A stretch of DNA of 64,000 nucleotides, from positions 521,528-585,527 of the forward strand of contig CAXAMN010026661.1 in the NCBI GenBank assembly GCA_963970005.1, given 5' to 3'. Shown here piece by piece: positions 21,070 to 33,900 of the stretch. The position numbers were made by a program, and so were the translations under genes. This DNA comes from Durusdinium trenchii. Its lineage: Eukaryota > Sar > Dinophyceae > Suessiales > Symbiodiniaceae. The notes beneath the pieces are model-generated. The model saw only the letters and a list, made by a program, of their open reading frames with translations, was not told the origin of the DNA and made no database searches. Position 1 is the stretch's first letter, and every line of letters begins with the position of its first letter.

Positions 21070-22789
21070 CAAGCTATCAGATCGGCAGCTTTCAGAAGAC
21101 GGATCACAGCAGGATGGTCTTGTGGTCCCGACTTCTCAGCCCACCTGGGTTGATAGGAGGTAGTGGGATACAATTTCAAAACAAACCATGCGTCATGAAT
21201 GTACAGATTTGGGGTCCTTATGATTTTGACAAGCCACTCCAAGCGTGCTTCGTTGGCCAACCTTTGACACTCCTGCGCGGGCTTGCCCTTGCTCTTTGCA
21301 GCCTTGTGCGCGCTGGAGTATACCTCAGTCAGTATGAAGTTTAGGGGTGTGGGGCTGAGCATACTCATAGATTCTGAAAATCACAACCCCCAGAAAGAAA
21401 CATTCAACAGGCTAGACGCTGAGTGCAACTTCTTCTCAACCTCATCCTTCTCTTTGGCCACACCCCTGCTAGGCGCAGGCATACTGTTTTGGGAAGGTGC
21501 TGCTCTGTCTTTGGCTTCCGCCTTGGTCTTCGAAGTCTGCACCTTATCTGCCTTGGTCTTCTGATTCTGCCGTGCCACCTTTCCTGACCCACCCCCCTGG
21601 CTCTGCCTGAAGCTTCCTGCTCCGCACAGGTGTGGGGATCGGGGCCGACAACAGGCAATCACTTTCCGGGTGATCACTTTCAGCCCCTAATTTTCCTTTC
21701 TGAGAAAGATCTAAGCTCTCCTCAGCAGCAAGCTTAGGCACAGAATCAGACACCGTGCCATCATTTGCCATGGCCACTAAATCAACCTGTACATCATTAG
21801 CGCACGCACCATCATTGCGATGATCCTGGGGAGCATGGAAACGAGATTAAAGGGAACATGACGAAGCCCTACCAATACATCTTTGATGGTATGTAGATTA
21901 TGGACCGATGATCCCCCTTTTATGTTTGCAATGATCTACTGACTGTGGGCTGCAACGTTAAGGAGTCATTGAGTCAATGGTGAGACATTCAAACATGGCC
22001 GAGGTAAACAGCATGGCCTCCATGTCCCCGGCTTGCTCATCGAGATCATCAAGGACCGATGGGAAATGCTCAGACGCATTCATCCGGCGCAGGCGCTTGC
22101 CCCCTTCTCGCAATTGGTCGACCTTCATCAGGATTCCAATTTTATTCGAGGAGGTTTTTGGCTTGTGAATGTTGTTTAGAAGTTTAAAGTTTATAGTTTA
22201 CACGGTTATTCTTTGAAACTCACTGACTCTTTGCAGCTCAAAGGCATCCTGAGCACCGGGTTTGTCATCATACTCGGCTGTGTTTGTCAGCATAGTGTCC
22301 TGATCAAAGTCTCCCCATCCAAAACAGTAACACATAGCAACACCAAGACTTAGCTGACGGTTGCTGTTGCAAGAAGTCCTTTGATGGAGGAACCTCACCA
22401 AAGTATGATGGAGACAGTCCCAGCTGGTTGTCAGGAACAGGCGAAGGTGAGACTTCCTCCGTCAGTGCATGACAATCATCTTCCAAAGATGCCTGCAGGT
22501 AGAAATCAAGCCTGAATCCAACAGGAACGCAAACACACCACATAGATATGACTGAGAATTGAGAAGAAACATGATTGAGATGATCCTGTCCAAAAGCCCA
22601 GGAACTCATCAGGCAAAACATACTCTTGGGTCGGGTAAGGAAGGTCATGGCCAGGTACATCCCATTCAGGATCGTGCATCCTGTGCAGAAGGCAGCAACA
22701 ACAACAACAAATAACAACCAACAACCAACAACAACAACAAACAACAACAAACAACAACAAACAACAACAAACAACAAACAACACACAAC

Positions 22790-22835
<46 letters not shown>

Positions 22836-22846
22836 CNNNNNNNNNN

Positions 22847-22893
<47 letters not shown>

Positions 22894-25800
22894 GTGAGTG
22901 GCCAAAAACATATAGGGTCATATCGTGGTCGATCAGCTTGATTGTTTCAGGGTCATGTTTTGCGCCTGGCGTCAGTCGGAGCCTCCACAGTATCATCGGG
23001 CATTCCCTCGATCATGTGCTGGAATGGCATCGCCTTGCAGGGTGAGCCGAGGATGAAAACAGGTTTGGTCATTGCACATCACAAGGGTATAATATTGGAT
23101 CCTTCTTTCATCGCAGCTGGACTTTTATACATGTCTACAACAACATTCTTTGTAATGCTCAGGTTGCCCAGGCCTCCTCCCCATCAGTAGTCCTTTTGGA
23201 TGGTTTTTTTGGATGATGTCTTGGAGCTGGCTGCTGGACGTTTCTTGGTTTCTGTATCCTTTCCCTTTCGCCCCCCCTAAATTCAGTAAGTCAGAGTAGC
23301 CGGCTAAGTCAGGAAATTCACCACTGCCTTCGTTCTCTTCATCATCATCATCATCATCATCCTTGCCCCTTCCAATTGGTTCATGGTCACATTCAGAGCC
23401 CTCTTCTTCTTCATCATCATCTTCATCGTTCTTATTTCTCTTATTTTTCTTTTTCTTCTCACTCTTCGTCTTCTCACTCTTCTTCTTCTCACTCTTCTTC
23501 TTCTTCTTCTTCTTCTCAGTCTTCTTCTCCCCCTTACCCTTAGGTTTGCTGCCATCTTTTCCTTGTTGTCCTGGCGAGGATTCCTCCGAAGAGTGGAAGC
23601 GTTCAGGCACGATATGGCTTGATCCGGGAGCTTTGGCAGTCGCTGGAGTTGTGACAGGGCCTCATGCTCGGGAACCCATGCAACATGACATACTTCGTTC
23701 ATTGTCGTCCTTCTTATATTTGATCGATTTGCCCCTGACTAGCCAATCTGGTTTCTAAAAGAATTGCAGCTGAAGCACAACTAGTGCTGACTGGTGGAGC
23801 ATGACTAGCGCTGCTGGTGGCAGTTGTCCGCCCAGTGGGCGGATTGGGCTTCCCAAGGATGCTGTTCAAGTCAAAAGCCTGGGCCAGGTAGCAAGTTGAT
23901 GGAACAGAGTCCACCCCCACAAAGAAATATATAGTAAGACCAGTAAAACCTTGTGCAACAATAACTCATTTAAGGAACTGGTGTAGCCAATTGTTTTGTA
24001 GCTGGACCATGTACAATCTCCACATCTGAATCACTGCGATGCAGCGCTTTACGGTCCTTTCCAGCCATAGCTATAGATCCTAACTCTGAAAGGCAGATGA
24101 TGCCAGATTTTCTCCCCTGGAAAAACAGCAGCGTCAGAATGAACAAGAAATGAAAACTGAATCCCATTGCGGAAACGGTCAGTTCCTGCGACATCAGGCA
24201 GTGGGCAACCTTCCCTTTTTTCAGGAGTGCTTTGGTGAAGATTGGCAGGGCGGGCCTAGCTGGGTTATCCTATTGAACCCACCAGGTTTGGCTTCAAACC
24301 TTATACATATGAACAACCTTATACATATGAACTCATGAAGGCTGCAAACATACAACCCTTCTCACATATATGACGTTCCAACGGTGAGTTCATTGCTGTG
24401 AAGCACTGCTGGGACTAGTTTGCGGACACAGGCTTGGCCTGACACAAAATGCAGAACAGTCGGTGCAGCCCAAAGCTTCATAGTGCAGTGGTGGCGTTGT
24501 GTTCAAAGATTTCCAATCAAAGCTTTTAATTTCAAACATGTTCAAATCAAAGTGTTTGAAAGATCACATTGCCACCTTGCAAAGACATCGCCCTCAGAAA
24601 ATGCGCACGAACGCCGGCCCCAAGTCCAGAACGCCGGAGAGACATGCGATCGGTCGGATCGGCACGATGGTTTTGAGACCATTAGAATTGCTGCAATCCA
24701 ACCTCAGGGAGTCACAAGGAGTCACAGGGAGTCCACAGTTAAGATTGTTTTAAAATTGGTGGATATATACAGTATAGGTTTTGTGGGGGGCGCCTGGCAC
24801 GCCAACCAATCACAAAGCGCTTCGCATTCTTGAATTGCGAGATATCAATGACAGAGCCAAAACTTTTTGCATTGATCCCTGTCCCTGATTGCTTCTTCCT
24901 CTTCTTGGTCTTCCCGCGGCTTCTGCGCATCCAGGACGAAAGTCAAAGGCTTGTCAAGAGTCGGCTGCCAAGTATCAGCTGTGTGGGCGATCGTGTGGTG
25001 GGTGACGGCCAACTTCACCTGCATGGAGGTTCAATGGGGTAATAACCCAAATCAAAGAATTGAGACATGGGAAAAAACATCGTGTGAACCGAGTTCTCAA
25101 TCAAATTGGATGGAAAAGGGGAAAGCGGGATAGCCCTGGGACCTCACCAGCATCCTCCAATTCTCGCAAGATGGTGGGTAACAATGTCGGCGAGTCAATG
25201 CATGGTAATTTTGCGAGGTGCTCCGGGACTCCCTTCTTTTCAAGAAGGATGACGGACTCACTCGTCAGTGAGAAAGTGAACCACCTCCCAGCACTGTCCT
25301 CCATGACTTCTTGAGCATCCTTAGGTAGACATACTGTAATACTAGCAAACAAAGTCTAAATCACAGTTGGATCAACACTTGGATGAAGACTGCCCCATCC
25401 AGCTTGCCAAGCATCACGGTCAGCTCTCCATTCGCCGCTTCCAAAGGAGAACCTCACAAGGCCCAACGCTGGAGGATGGGGACTGGGGACTTTCGGTGAG
25501 GTTTTACCGGTGGGTACCTATTGTTCATGTCTTGTTTTCCACACCCAAGTTCAGTTGAGAAACAGCTCCCGATGCATCAAGAACTGATTCTTGGCTTTCG
25601 AGACAAGGAAGAGCGAAGAACCCTGATCATTGCAGACAAGTTCAGCGGTGTTGTTGATCTCCATCTTATACCTTTGTCGGAAACAGGTTGCTTAGCGCAG
25701 ACAAAAACTTGAATCAGCTCAGCGGAACATTTCATAATACCAATAACTTTGTTGTGAAGATGTTATAATAAGAAAAGCCATGCTACGGGTTGGAAAGATT

Positions 25801-28800
25801 GACAACATCATTCTCTGTGCCCATCTCCCCCTGCTCCAACTTGATCCTTTTGAGAGGACGACCAGGGTCATCTGAACTGTCCGTGGTCCTGGCGCGGTTG
25901 CAGGCGGCATTGTGTTTGGGACAGGAGGGCTGAGAACAAGTTTGAACCTGCATTTTGCTAAACAGCATGCCATGTCCTGGGTTGCTCCGGCTCCGCCATG
26001 AACTCCCCATCTGGGTTGAAGTACTTGTTGTGCTCATCGATCATTGAACGACATTCTTGGCCAAACTCATCTGATTCAAGAAACTTGTTGGCCAGGGCAG
26101 AAAGGATCAAGAGCTTGTCGTGTCGCTTCAAAGTCACTTGATACGACACTTCAGACTCAACTGTTGAGACATTCTGTATGGCACTCACCAAAGGATTGTA
26201 GTCAGGAAAGTTCTCTATCTCGATAGTGCCCTGGCGGGCTGATTCATACAATTTGTTTGCCACCCTCTGCTGCAAGGTGTCTTGAGGCCGATCCAGCACC
26301 ACAGTTCCGCACAGGACTCGGCGACCATCAGAGCGTTCCTGCCCGGATTCTAGGCTATCATCCATGTGTCTCGGTAAAACTGTTTACATTGTGGTCTACC
26401 CAAGTTACACCCATGTACGCATTGTAGCCTCAGTCAAACAAACCAAGCTAACCCAAGACAGAATGTAAATTTGATCAAATTAATGATAGTGAGATGTGTT
26501 TGGTGGCTCACCATTGTGCACGAACAATAGTATGTCATTATTTCCAGATTCGGTGTCACCACTGGAGAGAACATCCTTTGAACAAAAAGTACCCAAATAA
26601 GTTCCGTGGCTTTACCTTCTTTACCTGAGACCACCCACTTGAAGACTTGAAGAACTGCCAGCAGTGCCTCCAAAGCAGCTAGAGCTGGCCATGCGTCATA
26701 CCCAAGCAAGTCGATCAGCACACATGTGGATGAGCTCTCTGGCAGGAATGATGCAAGTGTGCGACGGACAAAGTCGCAGCCCCCAGCGACCTGATGGGCT
26801 GTGTGCCACAACCGCAACATATTCAGATATTCAGATATGTATTGGTGTACTAGCAAGGTATAGCTTCCTGATTCCAACCTCCCCTGGATCGGGTCCCTGA
26901 TCACCGGTGTAAGTGCAATGATTGCACAATTTTTATGCAGCTTGTTTGCTTTTTTAAGTTTGGAAACTTGAAATATGTTCAGCTAGCAACATCATAGCCT
27001 CTGGGGGTTGCAAGTTGACGCCTCAAAACGATACTGATGTTAGGAAGGTTCCGGACAGGCCAGGCCAGGTATTATAGTAATACTTGTTTCCAGATCCAGC
27101 CATGACAAAGCCTCCAATAACATCCCACACCGCCTTACCCCATGTATGGTATAGTTGTGGATTGTATAACATATCACCTTGCCCACACCCACACCTCGGT
27201 AAAAAACATGACAAATCCCAAACGCAGATTTAGCTGGTTGCCAGGATAAGGCCAGTCATGATTCATGATTAGGGTAGCAGAATCATGAACAAAGTGTTCT
27301 TTTACACACACACACACGAAGCAAACGCCTCTTGGGAAGCCAAAGGGCCTGACGAAGCTCCTGAGCATCTGTGAATGCTCGCCCCAGGTGGGGAACAGTG
27401 CTTGCAGCCTCAACACAAGCACCGCCCGATCAGAACCAAACCATAAACGAACCGGCTCGAGCTTGGAGTGTTCTTTTCAAAACTGAAGATGTAATCAGTT
27501 AATCTGATGTGCAGCTTAGACACCTCTGGTTTGAACATGGCACCCCGCGAAAGCATCTGCACATCGTGAACGCAACCAAGTTTCCAGCCCTTGCTCCCAC
27601 GGACGATGTTGGACTTCTCCTTGTGTATGACTGCCAGACCATGAATGGCGCCAGACCGCTTTCCGTAGATGCTTGCCTCCATGGTGGGCACCAATCAAAC
27701 CAAAAAACACTTTAGTCCAAGTTGGCTACCAAATTTTTGGACAAGATACCTGGTCGAACACCCACACCAAGTCCTTGACCACGAGACTACGCTCTTTGAC
27801 AGAAAGCGTCTTCCTGGGAAGCGGGATTTGGTATCAGACAAGGTACCTAGATCAAGTGTATTTCACCCAAGTTAAGAATCAATCCCATATCATCTTTTTC
27901 AGATTAAGTGCGCTCCATTCCAACATTACATAATCCTTGGCTTCAACAGAGGCACAACAAGGTGTTAAGTTAAGCCAAATCTCTCCAACCGGTGTCTCAA
28001 ATCCCGGATGTCAGCAATTTCTGGGTTTTCCTTCCCCTCATCACTCTCATCCCCCGACTGATCATCTCCCTCATCCTCATCCTTGACTTGGCCCCCGTCA
28101 TCCGCTTCTTCTTCAGTCTTCTCAGTCTTCTCCACCTTCTCCGCTTTGGCTCCAGAGCCTCTCCTCCACAGGGTCTTTCAATCACAGTGATCTTTAAAAT
28201 ATAGTTTGCAAGTCGATCAGGCTGGACATTCATTAACTTTGGTGGGAAAGTCATTCACACTATCGGTCCTGGCAGGATCACCAGCGCGATTTGCATCAAC
28301 AAAGATAGCGACACCATTGCGCTTGTAGGTCGTCAGCATGTTGGTCACTGCTGTCAAGATAAAATCCTGCTTTGCTGCGCCCAGAACACCCGCCGTCGGC
28401 AAATTGCACCAGAGTACGACGGAGTGGTCTTCAAACGATCGAACTGCCTTAGCAGGGTCAATGTGGTTGTAAAATGCCGGTGGCCACAATGGGCCTTGTT
28501 CACATGTTTTCACCCACTACCCTCGAAGTGGGAATCAGCAAGTCAAGACAAACATTGGAAAGGTAACAAGGGAGAACAACTTTTTAGCGATGGTCCTGCT
28601 TCAATTTCAATACATTTGGTACTGAAAAACCCAGGTGCCCCACTGAACCATACTGAACCTATGTGTTTCACACATACGCCATTATTGAACTCCTCCACAT
28701 CAATGAGCGCAAATTGCTTTATCGTCCCTATAATTGAGACAAGTGTCGCTGATGTCGTTCAATGTTTCTGTTGTCCATGAAGAAAGAGCCGGTAAAATTG

Positions 28801-29560
28801 TGCTCTCCGAATCCAAAGCTTTACCTGAGAAGAACTGAAGGTTGGAAGTCATGAAGTCCGCGATGCACGACCATGCCCTGCGATGGCAGTCCTGCCGGCA
28901 AACTCAGGGAGTTGGGCGGTAGGTGTTGAGTTTCAATGCATTTGGCAATTTGGTATATGATGTAACATTGATGCATGAGTTTGAAGTCGAGAACAATGAG
29001 ACTTTAGATTGAAACACTTGCCATGGTGGGGCCCACATACCAAACACACCCGGGCCTCAAGCTTCGCGACCAATTGCGCCCTCCTTTTGGCGCTCTCCTT
29101 TTCGGACCTTGATTTGCTGAGAGAGGATGAATACACGTTGAGGATATGATCGTTTCTTGCTTACCACCAATGTTTGTGAACCATGAACCACCAGTATGCG
29201 ATCAAACAATCACACCCCTTGCAGTGGTGAGTGTGTTGAACTTAAGTCTATTATGGCTATGGAGGTTGAAGGGACACAAAAACGAACGGTGCCATAAGCA
29301 TCCTTGTGGCACCTTTCGTTTTTGTGTCCCTCAACCTCTCTTGGCAGAGCCCCTGAAAGTCCCAATCAAAACCAAGCTAGCAATTCCAAGCCACATAATC
29401 TTTTGGGCTTCAAACTGGCACTGGTCTGCGTTCAGCTGTTCTTTCCACACGTTGAACCCTGCCAGCTCTGACTTGGTCCGGGCATTGCGTGTTTTGTCCT
29501 GCGCATCGGAGATGAAGTCCTCCACAGTTTGCCCTCTGATCTGCAGCGGGGAGGAGGAGG
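21070..29560 (-). CDS. Exon-like segments of one or more unknown multi-exon genes
   Basis: Many short minus-strand open segments look like real protein and are separated by stop-rich intron-like DNA. From the 5' side they include: about 29540-29340 (VEDFISDAQDKTRNARTKSE), 29130-29030 (Ser/Lys/Arg-rich), 28480-28240 (HSVVLWCNLPTAGVLGAAKQ, then YKRNGVAIFVDANRAGD), 28130-27985 (acidic Glu/Asp/Lys), 27690-27500 (EASIYGKRSGAIHGLAVIHK), 26800-26630 (FVRRTLASFLPESSSTCVLI), 26330-25970 (QDTLQQRVANKLYESARQGT, then HDKLLILSALANKFLESDEF), 25330-25110 (RWFTFSLTSESVILLEKKGV), 24930-24790, 23600-23150 (Lys/Glu/Asp low complexity), 22500-22200, 21680-21380 and 21330-21070 (RLEWLVKIIRTPNLYIHDAW). All share one strand with the two genes upstream. 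No domain is recognised, and one gene versus several cannot be decided from DNA alone. Confidence 0.45.
22697..22893. repeat. (AAC)n microsatellite with assembly gap
   Basis: Nearly pure AAC/CAA repeats, slightly degenerate on the left (CAACAACAAACAACAAC), interrupted by ten Ns at 22837-22846. The gap sits where a short-read assembly would fail, so the true repeat length is unknown. It lies in an intron-like interval of the minus-strand block. Confidence 0.9.
23125..23610 (-). CDS. Exon-like ORF encoding a Lys/Glu/Asp-rich low-complexity protein segment
   Basis: An open frame of 161 codons. A Lys/Glu/Ser repeat region (KKSEKKKSEKTKSEKKKKNK) is followed by an acidic tract (DEDDDEEEEGSECDHEPIG, then DDDDDDDEENEGSGEFPDLA) and a short neutral tail. 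Highly charged tracts like this are common in nuclear or RNA-associated proteins, but no function follows from that. The mirrored plus-strand frames (Ser-, Phe- or Leu-rich) are shadows. It is probably one exon of the larger gene listed above. Confidence 0.4.
   Translation of the reverse strand: MPERFHSSEESSPGQQGKDGSKPKGKGEKKTEKKKKKKKSEKKKSEKTKSEKKKKNKRNKNDEDDDEEEEGSECDHEPIGRGKDDDDDDDEENEGSGEFPDLAGYSDLLNLGGAKGKGYRNQETSSSQLQDIIQKNHPKGLLMGRRPGQPEHYKECCCRHV
29262..29338. mobile_element. Hairpin element, family G
   Basis: GAGGTTGAAGGGACACAAAA and ACGAACGGTGCC at the left are mirrored by GGCACCTTTCGTTTTTGTGT and CCCTCAACCTC at the right. The 77-bp inverted repeat lies immediately beside the first exon-like segment of the minus-strand gene. 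Confidence 0.6.
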
Positions 29561-30539
29561 AGGTAGAGGAGTGAAGTAGAACCAGGTACCATGCTTACAA
29601 TATCATGGACTTATATCAACTAATTAAATGCAATCAAACCTACAGCAGCAGAAATAACACTTATACATCTCACAGCAAATGCTGGTCACAATGATGTGAC
29701 GATCTTTTTCCTAAAGTTCAACCCCCACATTAGGGTTACTATGCCTGTTCAAAAACCCGATCAAGGTTGAATCCTACATGCATGCCTTTGTAACAGAAAT
29801 ACCTTTGAAGATTTGTTCAACATGAACATGACCGCCTAAAAATATTTAAGCGTCTTTTAGACAGTTAAACCACATTTGGAAGAAAGCGTGCTTGTAGCAA
29901 CCTGAACGATATGTCTCATTTAGATAATTCAAAGTGCAAGACACAATACCTGGTATATGAAAGGAAGTGTAGAAAGAAATACAACAACACAAGCCAACTT
30001 TGGTTTGTATACCATACAGAAAAGTAGCAAGTCCAGATCAAGTGAACCCGTTGCATCACTTGCGCCCATATTGGATGTTTGGTTTTCATTTGAGAGTTGT
30101 ATGACACCATGTGAAACAGAAATAAGCTGTCTATACTGTATAATATCATGACAGTCTTTGGGGGGGGAGCAAACCTTACAACCAGTCATGCTGCAGCCAT
30201 AGGTTAACAATTCCAGGGGCAGTTATGTCTTTAAAGGCACACCGCCAAACAGGGGCCTCAAGGACAAAAGGGATCCTGTCCCAATCGAACGGCTGCCCAG
30301 CGCGCATCACCGCACCCAGGTCTGCATCCAATGTCCTGAGTCAGAAGGTGGAGATGTGGGCCCGCGGGAAAGTTATTTGGTTTGTTGGGAAAAAGGGCAA
30401 ATCGATCGACCAGTGCCCAAGAACACTTTTAGTACAAACGCATGAACTTCAAAAGTATGTGAATAGACTCCCAATTCAATTGAATCAACCCTGATTTTTT
30501 AGAATAGTTCTAAAAATGTACAAAAAGGAATCACATTTC

Positions 30540-30900
30540 AAAGGGCAAATCAACTTGCAAAATGTGACGGGTTCTCCCAGAAACACATCACAAAACCCAG
30601 GTTCTGGAGCATCCAAATCACTTCTGGAAACATGAATCATGTTTTTGAAGATGATTTGCTATCCCGAATCACAATGAATTGTGACGGGTTTCTGGGAGAA
30701 CCAATCACATTTGAGAAGGAGATTTGGCTTGCAAAAGTTGATTGCTTTTTTGGGTTCATTCGCCGGACTGATTTGGCCATGGCCGGATTTTTAGGGTGGA
30801 TTGTGACGGGTTTCTCGGAAAACCCTTGAAACTTCAGAGGTTGAATTAGGCCATGGCCGAATCCATCAGCCAATTTGTGACGGGTTGTCATGAATTTCCG
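30540..30900. repeat. Four spaced copies of a TTGTGACGGGTTTCT repeat
   Basis: GTGACGGGTT plus flanking TTCT.GGGAGAA words occur at about 30562, 30681, 30802 and 30878, spaced 75-120 bp apart and interleaved with CCAAATCAC/AATCACATTT-like words. This is a degenerate tandem or nested repeat just past the 3' end of the DUF7869-like gene. Confidence 0.5.
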
Positions 30901-33900
30901 AGGGTCCCCTCCCAAAACATCTTCTCATGCTTGTCGCAAACTGCGCCAGGAAAAGCTTCACGAAGGCGAGGGCGCAACCAGATCCACAGGCTGAAGTCAG
31001 CGTCCATCCGGGATGCCAACTGGTTCAAGTCGTCCACTCGGTTTTGTTCCAAACTTTGGGTCAAGACCACGTCCCCTTTGTTCACTGTGTTCCAAAATCG
31101 TTCGGTGGTGGCCAAAAGGCTTTGCGGATAGACCAACAGTGGTGGTTGACTCAAAGCAGAATCTGACATCGTCAACTTCACCATTGCAAACACATCCTTC
31201 CCATTCCCGCAGGCGCGAAGTCTGCGGGGCACATTGTCCTCCATCTGGAGGCCATGGCCCTGCCCTGGCATGCCTGCCCAGGTGATGCAGACCCACCAGT
31301 GGCAATATAGGAGATTTTATCGTTCAGAAACTTTAAGACAGTCTTGTTTGGACAAGCCCCCCAAACCTTCTCTCCGCATGAAGCTGAAGCTTTGGGGAAC
31401 CTTCAAGGCATCTTCCCGGTCTCCGTCACCTTTGCGGGCCCTGTAGGCATTTCTGAGTGTAGCCCCAGTAGGCATCATTCGGCACCAATCTCTGATCTTA
31501 GTGGAGGGGAGAGATACTGTTTTTTAAAAGTCATTGCTGGGACCCCCAACTTGAAGAACGCTTGGTATTCTGGAATGTAAATTGGTTGGTACAGCGTTGA
31601 CAAGTCACGGTGTCCACCATGTCGCATTCAAAGCGCAAGCCAGACTTTGCAAACAGCGGTCCCATGCGCTGCAACAAGGTCCTGTGTAAGAGGACATGAA
31701 GCTGTACCAGGCATGCAGGGATTGGCCAGGGCAGGCAGGAATGAAAAGACATCAAGAATCAATCCTCCTCACATCCATGGGGGTCTGAAGATTTTGCTCT
31801 TGGTTGAGGGCAGAAGTCACAATGCTGAAGATACCATCTATCAGGGTCAGGGCAGAGCTGAATTAAAGCATATCACGCAAACGGTGCAAGAATTCAATGT
31901 TCAAGAATGTTCAAGATATGTTTTCAACACCTTGCCTATATCCTCGTGAGTGTGTCCAACCTCCAAGTGGACATGTGATCCAATGTTGAAATATCCTGCT
32001 TGACATAGCAACGTCAACCATCTCCCTGTAAAGGAGTTGCGGACCTCTTTTGCAGCATTGTCGCCCTGGAGCCAAAGCCTGGGTGGGCACCATGAACAAA
32101 AGATCACAACTTTGTGCCAACTTCTGCTCACTCCTGACCAGGTCAAGACGCTCAGAAGGAAATGAGGAGCCTCGCTGCCTCGCGATTGACCATGCTTTGT
32201 CAATCGATCTCATAGCCTTAGTCGGGTACACAGGGCACAAGCCGAGAATGAAACTTTTGGTTCAAAGGCTTATTGATGCCAAGTTCAATGATCCTAACAA
32301 AAAACTGCTGAAGTTCTAGTCAGATGACAACTTCGATGGTCCAACTTGCCCCTCCAGCCATCCCTTCATCCGCCAAATAGAGGAAGACTCCATATCCATG
32401 AACGATGCACCCCGTTAGCGTCAGCGATGTACTTTGGGCAGATTGCAAACGGTTCTAGCTTTATGTCAATTTCATTGTGGGCCCCTCATACATCAGAATT
32501 CAAAAGCTTGAAACGTTTGCAACCTACTTACGACGGATCTGTTCGTAGATCGGTCTCTTTGGAGTCCTTCCAAAGGGAAAGCGAGGCAGGCATACCTTCG
32601 CATGGTCGTATGAATCGAGTATTAGCACCAGGAGGTCATTGTGGCGCTGTGCCCTCTCACGGGCCATCCAGTATATCTGGCGGTCTTGCCATGTTCTTGA
32701 ATAGTGATGGAGCAGACAATCACTCCAATAGACATGCTCTTTCATGTCCTTATATAGATACTTGGCGCAAACTATCCCCTTGAAAGATTCTCCATTGGGT
32801 GGAAAGGTTCCCCATGTCACTGCACCCCAAAGGCGGCAGAACAAAGCTTGCCAACGTGCATAAACCGGTCCAAGCTTCAGCGGCATGCCTCACCTTCATT
32901 CGCAGTCTAGAACATGTCTCACAGATTGCGTGCTGAGTACGCTTGTGAAACCGGAGACATGCACGCCATTCTTGGCACACTGTGAAGAACGTGGATTTCG
33001 CGGCCGCGCTCTCGCCCTTCGTTTTGCAGTACGAAACGTAGAGGAGGTAGATGTTACTCCAACTCCCATGAGGCAGTTCCCTAAGAGGGAGTTTTTCCGG
33101 GTTCCGGTTCCAACTCATTTGCATCGTTGCACCCACAAGTCTAGAGTCGATCAGGCGCTCTAGTAGTTCCTGCCTCAACTCTTCACCACCCTTTGCCAAA
33201 TTGGCTTTGGAAGCAATCCTTGACATGGGGCCAGTGTAGTAGGCAAAAAGTGTGGAATAATTCAGAGTCTTTGAAGCAAGTGTAGACCCTAACTTGCAAA
33301 ATGCTAGCAAGGAACGCAGTGCTCATGGGTTCCGCTGCCGTCCAGTAGAGGTGAACCAAAAAGCTGGTGACAGACGCTGACTTGACTGCCAAAGGAGCTG
33401 CTGGTCCTGAGGAGGCTGAGGCGAGGCTGAGGCCGGTCCTGGGATTGGGCAATCCTGAAAAAGGAAACAAGGACGCCAAACCAACCTCAAACAAATCTAG
33501 AGCTTATCACTTATGGTAAGCCATTTCATCCTATGCAAGGGTCCTCCTCGACCAGACACTGACCTCAAGTCTTGGCCACGAAATGATTGTTTACATCGAG
33601 AAAGGCGGTGTTTACCCACTCCAAGCAGGTGTGCCCATGCCTCTCTGCACACAGGATGTCCTGCAGTACTGAGCGCCGCCGATTGCAGAAACCAACCCAT
33701 ACTTGGAAGCACTGTATAATAGACTCATAGTTTTGTTTCTCTTGAGAAGGAATGATGAGTATGGCTATCAACAACGCTGGTCATCGCACAAAAGATACAA
33801 CACGACTATCAGATGCAGCATATGATCTATAATCAGATGCCACCAGCACCAACCTCATCATTGCTGCCACCATCCCACACGAATCACAGAGACATTCAAC

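Noticed and set aside
22304..23045. Poly-Val/Cys/Leu and poly-Thr/Asn/Gln ORFs across the N gap
   Set aside because: They are translations of the (AAC)n microsatellite and contain unknown residues.
23363..23758. Plus-strand ORFs rich in Ser, Phe or Leu opposite the Lys/Glu-rich exon
   Set aside because: They are mirror images of the simple-sequence coding tract on the minus strand and lack any mixed-composition region.
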